A DNA stretch of 23,793 nt from JACTUC01 sp964477685 (GTDB lineage: Archaea; Thermoproteota; Methanomethylicia; Methanomethylicales; Methanomethylicaceae): NCBI GenBank assembly GCA_964477685.1, contig CAYZHK010000019.1, forward strand, positions 1-23,793. The letters are read 5' to 3'. Within the stretch, counting starts at the first letter, position 1. Each line of letters begins with the position of its first letter. The notes under the pieces were generated by a model. It ran no database searches and was not told the DNA's origin. It saw only the letters and a program-made list of their open reading frames with translations. A program made the translations under genes and the position numbers. Positions 8,251-14,774 of the stretch are shown here, piece after piece.

Positions 8251-8966
8251 GTCCTCTTCCCGAGGGCCCTTAGCGACCTGTATATCGGTAGCGCCAGGAG
8301 TATTCCTATGACAACCTGGCCCAGGTTGAACGGTACCTCCGCAATGGCAGCCATGCCGAGGATGAATTGCTCGTAAAGGAAGTAGCCAGTAACCATGACT
8401 GTGCCGGATACCATAGCCGACAGTATGAGCCAGCCCACCTCCGGGGTGGAGAAGAGACCGGCCACGATGATGAGGGCGGCTGCGATGACGCCCACCGCCC
8501 CCCAGAAGAGGGGCGTAACCTCCAGCAGGAGGGGCCAAATCCCGAAGAAGCTGAGCTCTGTGGATCCCGTGTAGTAGGTGATGCCAATCAGGAATACGGC
8601 CAGGGAGAGGGCAATGCCCACCACCATGGACAGGATAATCCAGCTGCGCCGGGAGAGCTGGGGCTTCTTCTCGGCAAGGTAACCCAGTAGCCCCCCCTCA
8701 AGCCCCTTCACGACAAGGGTCGCCGGCGCGAAGACATAGTACCCCAGCAGGATGTCCGCCAGGGCAGAGCCCAGGCCTCCAACTATTGCGCCGAAGTACC
8801 TGCCGGAGAGGAGGGCCACCGTGTAGACCGCTGCCTCGCCGATGTTGAAGTAGCCCCTCGTCGCCGGGACGTAGACGGTGAACAGGACCGTCGATACTGC
8901 CACCAGCGCCACGTAGAAGGCGAGGAGGGGTATCTCTCTGGCAGAGGGCAACTGTGGCACCTTCAA
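8244..8966 (-). CDS. ECF transporter S component family membrane protein
   Basis: A 240-residue integral membrane protein resembling the substrate-binding S component of energy-coupling-factor importers (vitamin or metal-precursor uptake). The N-terminal half shows the family pattern: FNIGEAAVYTVALLSGRYFGAIVGG, near residues 40-64, then a GSALADILLGY segment, then APATLVVKGLEGGLLGYLAEKK at 80-101. About five to six hydrophobic helices follow, with a C-terminal LGQVVIGILLALPIYRSLR-type helix. The substrate cannot be read from the sequence. No ATPase (EcfA) or EcfT gene lies nearby, so it would have to share a module encoded elsewhere. The annotated start TTG 8966 lies close to the expected transcription start, so the mRNA may be nearly leaderless. 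GTG 8960 is an alternative start. Confidence 0.7.
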   Translation of the reverse strand: MKVPQLPSAREIPLLAFYVALVAVSTVLFTVYVPATRGYFNIGEAAVYTVALLSGRYFGAIVGGLGSALADILLGYYVFAPATLVVKGLEGGLLGYLAEKKPQLSRRSWIILSMVVGIALSLAVFLIGITYYTGSTELSFFGIWPLLLEVTPLFWGAVGVIAAALIIVAGLFSTPEVGWLILSAMVSGTVMVTGYFLYEQFILGMAAIAEVPFNLGQVVIGILLALPIYRSLRALGKRTK

Positions 8967-8984
8967 AGGCTAATAGGCTCGCCC

Positions 8985-8995
8985 CTATAAAAATC
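8985..8995 (-). promoter_or_regulatory. TATA box of the ECF S-component gene
   Basis: The minus strand reads GATTTTTATAG about 20-25 bases before TTG 8966. It stands out from the G/C-rich surroundings. The spacing suggests transcription starts at or only a few bases before the first codon. Confidence 0.45.
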
Positions 8996-9008
8996 TGCTT
9001 CCGGCAGT

Positions 9009-9743
9009 TCACACAAGATCCAGCGTTGCCTGGTCCATGAGGTCGCCGGCGCTCCCCATCAGGACCAGGGTGACGTTCCGGCCCTGGCTGAAGTAAAGAA
9101 GCTGGACCGTGCCGGTTAGGGTGGTGTCGTAGTAGTCGTGGTGCTCCCTGTAGACATCCTCGACGTAGTCCCAGGAGTAGGTGTAGTGCCATGTGAAGCC
9201 GGTGGGTGCGAAGTAGGTCCTTATCGCACCTGTGTAGAGGATTATGCCCACCGGACCCTCTGTCTCCGGCTCCTCAAGCCATTGGGGACCGGAGGGGGGC
9301 ATTGACCATGGCTCGGGAACCACCGATTCCCCGGTCTGCGGCGTCAGCGTCACGTTGCTGAATTCGACCATTGGGGACTTGACAGCCCGCTCGCCCCCCA
9401 TACCGTCGTTATAGAACAGTGTCCGATTGTCATAGGACATGGTGATGCTGTAGCCGAATGTCCTTGAGACGACCTGGGTCTGGTTCACCTGCTCCGTGAG
9501 GTTGTTGACCTGGGCAAGGAGGGAGTTCCTTATCTCCTGCAGGAGGGTGCAGTTCTGGTTGAGGCTGTACAGCGTGCTCTGGAGGCTACTCGCCTGGGCC
9601 TTCGAGGCAGTCAGCTCGGCCTGTAGGGAGGCATAGTTGTTGTTCATGATCAGGAGGCCGGCCAGGAATGCCACTGTCAGGACTACCATGAGGACCAGGA
9701 ATGTCTTCGTCCCCACCGACCTTCCCCCAGAGACTTCGCCCAT
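9009..9743 (-). CDS. Membrane-anchored coiled-coil protein with extracytoplasmic domain, unknown function
   Basis: I do not recognise this 244-residue protein. A short basic N-terminus (GGRSVGTK) precedes one hydrophobic helix at about 14-33, which would act as an uncleaved signal anchor and place the rest outside the cell. A predicted coiled-coil follows at about 38-90, rich in Leu, Gln, Ser and Asn. Then comes a beta-rich, Tyr/Trp-rich domain (about 95-244), including WHYTYSWDYVEDVYREHHDYY. Six Asn-x-Thr sequons are visible (for example at 64, 81 and 87, and in DNRT, SNVT and RNVT). That number suggests an N-glycosylated surface protein. The start is ATG 9743, with a TATA box about 35 bases upstream. 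It sits alone between the transporter gene and divergent rfcS, so neighbours give no function. Confidence 0.72.
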   Translation of the reverse strand: MGEVSGGRSVGTKTFLVLMVVLTVAFLAGLLIMNNNYASLQAELTASKAQASSLQSTLYSLNQNCTLLQEIRNSLLAQVNNLTEQVNQTQVVSRTFGYSITMSYDNRTLFYNDGMGGERAVKSPMVEFSNVTLTPQTGESVVPEPWSMPPSGPQWLEEPETEGPVGIILYTGAIRTYFAPTGFTWHYTYSWDYVEDVYREHHDYYDTTLTGTVQLLYFSQGRNVTLVLMGSAGDLMDQATLDLV

Positions 9744-9776
9744 GGAACCACTGTTTCGGTCTTCTGCCTTGGGCGG

Positions 9777-9786
9777 CTATATATTG
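9777..9786 (-). promoter_or_regulatory. TATA box of the coiled-coil membrane protein gene
   Basis: The minus strand reads CAATATATAG about 35 bases before ATG 9743. That predicts a short leader of roughly ten bases. It is a good match to archaeal TATA elements. Confidence 0.5.
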
Positions 9787-9871
9787 CTTGTTGTGGAGAG
9801 CGACCGTTCTCCAGGCTGTCGGTGGCATTGAAAGTATTTTCTTTCAGGTCAGGGGAAGGGGTGTGCGCGTT

Positions 9872-9881
9872 GGTTAAATAT
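9872..9881 (+). promoter_or_regulatory. TATA box of rfcS
   Basis: The plus strand reads GGTTAAATAT at 9872-9881. A start about 25 bases downstream would fall near 9905. That lies before the GGAGG at 9911-9915 and TTG 9924, but after the upstream in-frame ATG codons at 9822 and 9894. This supports the shorter rfcS reading frame. Confidence 0.5.
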
Positions 9882-9923
9882 GCCCCTGACCAGATGAAAA
9901 ATGGAGAGAAGGAGGGCGGGTTA

Positions 9924-10898
9924 TTGTCAGAGATCAAGGAGATAATGTGGACCGAGAAGTACAGGCCCAAGACGCTGGATCAGATCGTCAACCAGACAGA
10001 GATCGTAGAGCGGCTTAAGAGGTTCGCAAAGGAGAAATCCATGCCGAATTGCCTCTTCGCGGGGCCGCCGGGGACAGGGAAGACGACAGCCGCCCTCTGC
10101 CTGGCCCGGGATCTGTTTGGCGATGAATACCGCAAGAACTACCTCGAGCTGAACGCCAGCGACGAGAGGGGGATCGACGTCGTCAGGACGACCATCAAGG
10201 ACTTTGCCAGGACGGTGAGCATGGCAGAGGCGCCCTTCAAGATCCTGGTGCTGGACGAGGCGGACAACATGACCCCGGATGCCCAGCAGGCGCTGAGGAG
10301 GACTATGGAAATGTACACCAACACCTGCAGGTTCATCCTGGCCTGCAACTACTTCAGCAAGATCATCGAGCCAATCCAGTCGAGGTGCGCATTCTTCAGG
10401 TTCGCGCCGCTCAAGCCTGAGGACGTCAAGTCCAGGATCAGGCACATCGCCAGCCTCGAGAAGCTGAGCGTCACCCCCAAGGGGGTTGAGGCGCTCATCT
10501 ATGTCGGTGGCGGCGACCTGAGGAGGGTTGTCAACACGATGCAGGCGGCCGCTGCCATGGGTGGGGTGGACGAGCAGGTGGTCTACAGGATAGCCGGGAG
10601 GGTCTCCCCCAAGGAGCTGAAGGAGATGCTCAAGAGGGCGCTCTCCGGCGATTTTACAGCCGCGCGGGAGGAGACCATGAAGCTCATGGTGGATTATGGC
10701 CTCTCGGGGCTGGACGTGGTCAAACAGATCCACCGCGAGATCATGGGCGTTGAGATGGACGAAAGGAGGAGGCTCCAGCTGATAGAGGAGGTCGGGGAAG
10801 CCGAGTACCGCCTCCTCCAGGGCGGGAGCGATGAGGTTCAGCTCAATTCGCTGCTGGCGAGGATGGCGCTCATATGCGGGGGAGGTGGGCCTCCCTGA
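9924..10898 (+). CDS. rfcS: Replication factor C small subunit (clamp loader)
   Basis: The small AAA+ subunit of the clamp loader, which with RfcL opens PCNA and places it on primed DNA. With the TTG 9924 start the protein is 324 residues, close to the usual 320-330. It begins MSEIKEIMWTEKYRPKTL, the expected family N-terminus. Motifs are Walker A GPPGTGKTT at 47-55, Walker B LVLDEADNM at 108-116, sensor 1 LACNYFSKI at 139-147 and the SRC arginine-finger motif at 153-155. The frame is open back to ATG 9822, but TTG 9924 is preceded by GGAGG eight bases upstream, and the TATA box lies between 9822 and 9924. The longer start is therefore unlikely. The gene overlaps rfcL by 25 bases, indicating a two-gene operon. 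Confidence 0.95.
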   Translation: MSEIKEIMWTEKYRPKTLDQIVNQTEIVERLKRFAKEKSMPNCLFAGPPGTGKTTAALCLARDLFGDEYRKNYLELNASDERGIDVVRTTIKDFARTVSMAEAPFKILVLDEADNMTPDAQQALRRTMEMYTNTCRFILACNYFSKIIEPIQSRCAFFRFAPLKPEDVKSRIRHIASLEKLSVTPKGVEALIYVGGGDLRRVVNTMQAAAAMGGVDEQVVYRIAGRVSPKELKEMLKRALSGDFTAAREETMKLMVDYGLSGLDVVKQIHREIMGVEMDERRRLQLIEEVGEAEYRLLQGGSDEVQLNSLLARMALICGGGGPP

Positions 10899-12091
10899 GC
10901 GGCCCCTGGTCAGAGCGGTTCAAGCCGACCACCCTGAGGGAAGTGGCCGGCAACTATTCGGCAGCCGAGCAGCTGGAGCAGTGGGTGAAGGGGAGACTGG
11001 CTGGGAAGAGCGGGCTGAAGAAGGCTGCCCTGCTGAGCGGACCCCCCGGAACCGGCAAGACGCTGGCGGTGGGCATCATCGCCCGCTCGCTTGAGCTGGA
11101 TCTTGTGGAGATGAATGCCAGCGACTTCAGAACTGAAGAGCTGGTGGAGGGCATAGCCGGCGGGGCGTCGCTCCAGGCCTCGCTCTTCGGCAGGAGGGGG
11201 AAGCTCATCTTCCTCGACGAGCTGGACGGCATATCGGGGAGGCAGGACAGGGGAGGGATCTCTGCCATAATCAGGGTCATCAAGGGATCGAGGTTTCCCA
11301 TAGTGATGGCGGTCAATGACCCCTGGGATCCCAGGTTCAGGCCCCTGAGGGAGATCTGCGAGATGATACAGTTCAGGAGGGTGAGGGCCCCCAGCATCGA
11401 GGCGCAGCTGAAGAGGATAGCTCGCCTCAATGGCATCGAGGTTGAGGAAGAGTTGGTAAAGAGGCTGGCGGAGCGGGCAGGAGGGGACCTGAGGGCAGCG
11501 ATAAACGACCTCCAGATGCTCGGTGAGGGGAAGAGGGTCCTGAAGGATTCGGAGGTCGGGATGCTGTCAGCGAGGCTTCAGGAGAGGGGGATCTTTGAAG
11601 TCATAAAGGAGATCTTCTCGGCGGAGGGGGTTCTGGACGCAAAGCTTGCAGCCGAGGGGGCGACAGTCGACCCAGAGATGCTCCTCCAGTGGATAAATGA
11701 GAATATCCCAAGCCAATACCCCGACGCCGGGGAGAGGGCATTCGCCTTCAACTGGCTCTCCAAGGCAGATGTCTTCATGGGGAGGGTGAAGAGGAAGCAG
11801 ATGTGGGAGCTGATGGGCTATGTCTATGAGCTGGCCCTGGGGGGAGCAGCCTTGGCCAGGAGGGGGACCTACAGGTACACGAGGTACAATTTCCCCCGGA
11901 GGATTGGGATGCTCAGCCAGACGAAGGAGGTTAGGGGCAGGAGGAAGGAAGCCCTTGCGGCCATCGGCAGGGAGGCCCACGCCTCCGTGAAGAAGGTCGC
12001 CACCGAGTACCTCCCCTACATCGAGCTGCTCATTGAGTCCGGAAAGGCGGACGAGGGGATCTTGAGGCCGTCGGATAGTAGGGGGACCTGA
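10874..12091 (+). CDS. rfcL: Replication factor C large subunit (clamp loader)
   Basis: The large AAA+ subunit of the clamp loader and partner of RfcS. Its 405 residues are within the archaeal range. The N-terminus carries the RFC-type PWSERFKPTTLREVAG (11-26). Walker A is SGPPGTGKT at 55-63, NASDFRTE follows at 81-88 and Walker B LIFLDELDGI at 111-120. The C-terminal half has the helical collar, with LLQWINENIPSQY and YPDAGERAFAFNWLSKAD-type segments. I see no clear C-terminal PCNA-interacting peptide, which many RfcL proteins have. The ATG start at 10874 overlaps the rfcS stop by 25 bases; a true start a few codons later cannot be excluded, because family similarity begins around residue 8. 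The last 62 bases overlap moaA on the other strand. Confidence 0.93.
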   Translation: MRGRWASLSGPWSERFKPTTLREVAGNYSAAEQLEQWVKGRLAGKSGLKKAALLSGPPGTGKTLAVGIIARSLELDLVEMNASDFRTEELVEGIAGGASLQASLFGRRGKLIFLDELDGISGRQDRGGISAIIRVIKGSRFPIVMAVNDPWDPRFRPLREICEMIQFRRVRAPSIEAQLKRIARLNGIEVEEELVKRLAERAGGDLRAAINDLQMLGEGKRVLKDSEVGMLSARLQERGIFEVIKEIFSAEGVLDAKLAAEGATVDPEMLLQWINENIPSQYPDAGERAFAFNWLSKADVFMGRVKRKQMWELMGYVYELALGGAALARRGTYRYTRYNFPRRIGMLSQTKEVRGRRKEALAAIGREAHASVKKVATEYLPYIELLIESGKADEGILRPSDSRGT

Positions 12092-12971
12092 GGGCCACTG
12101 CCCTCTGGAAGAGCTTCTTGAGGTAGGCGTCGGTGTGCCCCCGGCGCATGGGCCCGAGGATGTCCACAAGGTTGTCTGAGCGCATGAGGCATGGCTTCAG
12201 CCTACCGTCGCTGGTTACCCTTAGCCTCGTGCAGGCGCGGCAGAAGTCGGCATTCTCGACCGGCCTCACCACATCTACCTGGGTTCCCCTAACGCTGTAC
12301 CTTGCCCGCCGGTTCATCTCCTCCCTTTTCACAGCGCGCTCTGCCATCCCCGAAATGGCTCTTTCCAAGCCTCTAAGGTCAGCATGGTAGGTGTCGAAGA
12401 GGCCGTCGTCCAGGCCCAGGTCCTCCAGCTCAATGAACTGGAGGCTGCCGCCGATGGAGCGGGCAAAGTCTATGAATGCCTCTGTCTCGCTGTCGTTGAC
12501 CCTCCTCATCACGACAACATTGATTTTTATCTCGATGCCTGAACGGCAGGCTTCTGCAGTCCCATCCAGGATGTCATTGAGGCGCCCGCCAGTCAGGGAT
12601 GAGTAGACCTCTGGCCGTAGGCTCGGCATGGAGAGGTTGAGCCTCTGCAGACCTGCTTCGCGGAGGGGAGCAGCTTTCTCCTTCAGGAGGGAGCCGTTGG
12701 TCGTTATGGCAGTGTCCTCCATGCCAAGGGAGACTGTTCTGCGGATTATCTCGGGGAGGTCCTCCCTGAGGAGGGGTTCGCCTCCCGTGTACTTGATCCG
12801 CCTGATGCCAAGGGAGTGGGCGATCCTGGCTATTCGGATGATCTCGTCCACGGTCATCTCCCGGCTGGCACCCGATTCCCCTTCATGATGGCAGTAGAAG
12901 CAGTTGAGGTTGCACCTTTGGGTGATGCTTATCCTCAGCCCCTTTATGGGGCGCTGGAATGGATCCTTCAC
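12030..12971 (-). CDS. moaA: GTP 3',8-cyclase MoaA
   Basis: A radical SAM enzyme that, with MoaC, converts GTP to cyclic pyranopterin monophosphate, the first step of molybdenum-cofactor synthesis. The 313-residue protein has the N-terminal cluster motif CNLNCFYC (Cys20, Cys24, Cys27) and YTGGEPLLRED at 61-71. The second cluster motif is at the C-terminal side: FCRACTRLRVTSDGRLKPCL with Cys244, Cys247 and Cys261. Both Fe-S sites are complete. The GTG start at 12971 overlaps the mobB stop as GTGA. Family similarity ends around AVALRSPYY (291-299). The last 14 or so residues are a Pro/Arg/Ser-rich tail lying wholly in the overlap with convergent rfcL. It is the final gene of the Moco run. Confidence 0.94.
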   Translation of the reverse strand: MKDPFQRPIKGLRISITQRCNLNCFYCHHEGESGASREMTVDEIIRIARIAHSLGIRRIKYTGGEPLLREDLPEIIRRTVSLGMEDTAITTNGSLLKEKAAPLREAGLQRLNLSMPSLRPEVYSSLTGGRLNDILDGTAEACRSGIEIKINVVVMRRVNDSETEAFIDFARSIGGSLQFIELEDLGLDDGLFDTYHADLRGLERAISGMAERAVKREEMNRRARYSVRGTQVDVVRPVENADFCRACTRLRVTSDGRLKPCLMRSDNLVDILGPMRRGHTDAYLKKLFQRAVALRSPYYPTASRSPRPPFRTQ

Positions 12972-13492
12972 CTGTCCCCACCTCTATTTTTCATTGAGAC
13001 CATATCCATGACCATGGTCAAGACATCTTCCCTGCGCCTGACCACGGGGACCTTTACCCAGTCGGGAACGCCGCCTTCACTGAGGACTGCAATCACGTTT
13101 TCCAGTGCAGGCAGGATCCCAAACTCCTCGGGATTCGGGAGGAGGATGATCTTCGGGTATGGCGAACCCTTGAAGCCCTCGCAGAGGACCAGGTCAGGCC
13201 GGAGGGTGCCCATCAGCTCCAACGACTGCTCCATCGATGTGCCGGAGGCGTAGAGGGCGAGGAAGCCGCCCTTGGTCAGCACGGCTGATGCCCTGGCGCC
13301 GGCGTCGCGGTGGGCCAGGGTGTCCTTGCCCTCGTCGGGGATGAATTCGTGCCCCGAATGCTTTAGGACGCAGACCTTCTTGCCGGAGGCTGTCAGCTCG
13401 CCTATCAGGTACTCGAGGAGGTGGGTCTTCCCATAGCCACTGCCAGGGGCAACAATGCAGATTACTGGGAAAGGGCAGTCCATCTGTAGCAC
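12968..13492 (-). CDS. mobB: Molybdopterin-guanine dinucleotide biosynthesis protein MobB
   Basis: A P-loop GTP-binding adaptor of molybdenum-cofactor synthesis, thought to assist nucleotide attachment or cofactor delivery. The protein has 174 residues, a normal size. Walker A is APGSGYGKT at 15-23, followed by LKHSGHEF at 43-50 and DTLAHRDAGA at 57-66, a MobB signature. LVLCEGFKGSPYPKIILLP follows near 100-118. The annotated start is GTG 13492 with ATG 13483 close behind, but neither has a well-spaced ribosome site. A strong AAGGAGG lies at 13511-13517, and six bases downstream of it is an in-frame ATT (13502-13504) that would give MSDIVLQMDC. The start is therefore uncertain by four codons. 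The gene lies 31 bases after moaB and overlaps moaA by four. Confidence 0.9.
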   Translation of the reverse strand: MLQMDCPFPVICIVAPGSGYGKTHLLEYLIGELTASGKKVCVLKHSGHEFIPDEGKDTLAHRDAGARASAVLTKGGFLALYASGTSMEQSLELMGTLRPDLVLCEGFKGSPYPKIILLPNPEEFGILPALENVIAVLSEGGVPDWVKVPVVRRREDVLTMVMDMVSMKNRGGDR

Positions 13493-13523
13493 TATGTCTG
13501 AAATGACGCTCCTCCTTAAATTT

Positions 13524-14054
13524 TCACCCGCGGAGCATCTTGAGGAGGTGGGGTGTTTCGGGCAGTATGAGCCGCTCCATGGCGAGCTTGACGGCCTTCG
13601 GCGAGCCGGGCAGGGCGTACACGATGGTCTTTCCGCAGGTCCCAGCCAGTGCCCTCGATGCCATGGTGGATGTTCCCACCTCGAAGAAGGAAAGCTGCCT
13701 GAAGAGTTCCCCGAAGCCGGGCAGTGTCTTCTCTAGGAGGGGGACGACAGCCTCTACGGTCCTGTCCTTGGGCCCCAGCCCTGTGCCCCCGCTTATGACC
13801 ACAGCATCGACCATGCCCCCCTTCACGGCCTTCCGGACGGCGGCCCTTATGGACCTGGTTTCATTGGGCAGGCAGAGCCGCCCAGCCAGGGTATGGCCGT
13901 ATGCGAGCACCAGTGACTCGGCAGCATCGCCGCTCTCGTCGGCAAGCGTTTCACCCTTGGCCCAGGAATCCAGCAGCGTGTCGCTGGTCACAATTACCAG
14001 GAACCTGACATCCTTGGGGAGATCTGCATGGTGGTCCCTGTGCGCCATCCGCAT
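13524..14054 (-). CDS. moaB: Molybdenum cofactor biosynthesis protein MoaB/MogA family
   Basis: This protein adenylylates molybdopterin before metal insertion, by family role. The 176-residue protein has the MoCF-binding fold motifs: VTSDT at 22-26, the SGGTGLGPKDRT loop at 88-99, and ALPGSPKAVKLAME at 147-160 near the end. The length is typical for MoaB. The start ATG 14054 is four bases after the moaC stop; a second ATG at 14048 sits at a better distance from the GGTGG sequence and may be the real start. The gene belongs to the Moco run and ends 31 bases before mobB. Confidence 0.93.
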   Translation of the reverse strand: MRMAHRDHHADLPKDVRFLVIVTSDTLLDSWAKGETLADESGDAAESLVLAYGHTLAGRLCLPNETRSIRAAVRKAVKGGMVDAVVISGGTGLGPKDRTVEAVVPLLEKTLPGFGELFRQLSFFEVGTSTMASRALAGTCGKTIVYALPGSPKAVKLAMERLILPETPHLLKMLRG

Positions 14055-14058
14055 CCAC

Positions 14059-14499
14059 CTATGGACCTTTCCGCTTCTCCAGGACCCTTATAGAGGTGAT
14101 GGATGTCTCTGGGTACTGACCCCTCTCGTCCTTCTCGTATTTCTTGGTCATGTCCCATATGGTGAGGAGGGCGGAAGACACTGCTGCAAGCGCCTCCATC
14201 TCAACGCCTGTTTTTGCCACTGCCTTGACCTGGACGGTGGCCCTCACGCCCCCGTCCTCCAGCGCAATGTCCACGCCAACATGCTCCACCGGTATGGGGT
14301 GGCAGAGTGGAATCATTTCGGGGGTCCGTTTGACAGCCTGGACCGCAGCCACCTTTGCCACCGCGATGACATCGCCCTTCTCGATCCTGCCCTCCCGGAT
14401 CATCCCCAGCGTGGAAGGTTTCAGGACAATGGTGCCGGTGGCGGTCGCCTCCCGGGCCACCGGTCCTTTGGAGCTTATGTCTACCATCTTTACGCTCAC
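14059..14499 (-). CDS. moaC: Cyclic pyranopterin monophosphate synthase MoaC
   Basis: This enzyme converts the MoaA product (3',8-cyclo-GTP) to cyclic pyranopterin monophosphate. It has 146 residues. Conserved features are MVDIS near the start, IPLCHPIP at 63-70, KTGVEMEAL at 96-104 and TIWDMTKKYEKD at 113-124, which together form the active site of the hexamer. Start ATG 14499 overlaps the stop of the winged-helix gene by four bases. MoaA and MoaC are both present in this operon, so the first step of the pathway is complete; MoaD, MoaE and MoeA are not in the window. Confidence 0.96.
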   Translation of the reverse strand: MSVKMVDISSKGPVAREATATGTIVLKPSTLGMIREGRIEKGDVIAVAKVAAVQAVKRTPEMIPLCHPIPVEHVGVDIALEDGGVRATVQVKAVAKTGVEMEALAAVSSALLTIWDMTKKYEKDERGQYPETSITSIRVLEKRKGP

Positions 14500-14774
14500 T
14501 GGACTACCTCCTTCCTGAACGATTCGAAGAGTGACTGGATGGCCCAGGCGCGCGGGTCTTCGCGCCTGAACCTGAAGATCCTTATGCGGCCGAAGTTCTT
14601 CTCCTCCACCACGCCCAGCTCGCAGAGCCGCTTCAGGTGCATGGCTGTTGTGGTGTGGTTGAGGCTGGACCTGCGCGTGATATCCGAGATGTTCATCTCT
14701 CCCCGCTCAGCCAGCACCTTCAGCACCTTCACCCTACCCTTGGATGAGAATATGTCCTCCACAGACATGGTCAT
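14496..14774 (-). CDS. Winged helix-turn-helix transcriptional regulator (ArsR-like)
   Basis: A 92-residue DNA-binding protein. Residues about 8-70 form one winged helix-turn-helix: VLKVLAERGEMNISDITRRS, then the recognition-helix segment LNHTTTAMHLKRLCELGVV, then a wing KNFGRIRIFRF. The C-terminal helix may dimerise. No metal-binding cysteines are present. It is translationally coupled on both sides (ATGA overlap with orc1 upstream and with moaC downstream), so it probably senses something relevant to this operon, perhaps molybdenum or cofactor status. That role is inferred from position only. ATG 14774 is one base after GGAGG; ATG 14768 (third residue) is seven bases after it and is the better start. 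Confidence 0.8.
   Translation of the reverse strand: MTMSVEDIFSSKGRVKVLKVLAERGEMNISDITRRSSLNHTTTAMHLKRLCELGVVEEKNFGRIRIFRFRREDPRAWAIQSLFESFRKEVVQ

Noticed and set aside
9822..9923. A longer rfcS starting at ATG 9822 or ATG 9894.
   Set aside because: The extra residues do not look like RfcS, and the TATA box lies downstream of 9822. GGAGG is correctly spaced before TTG 9924.
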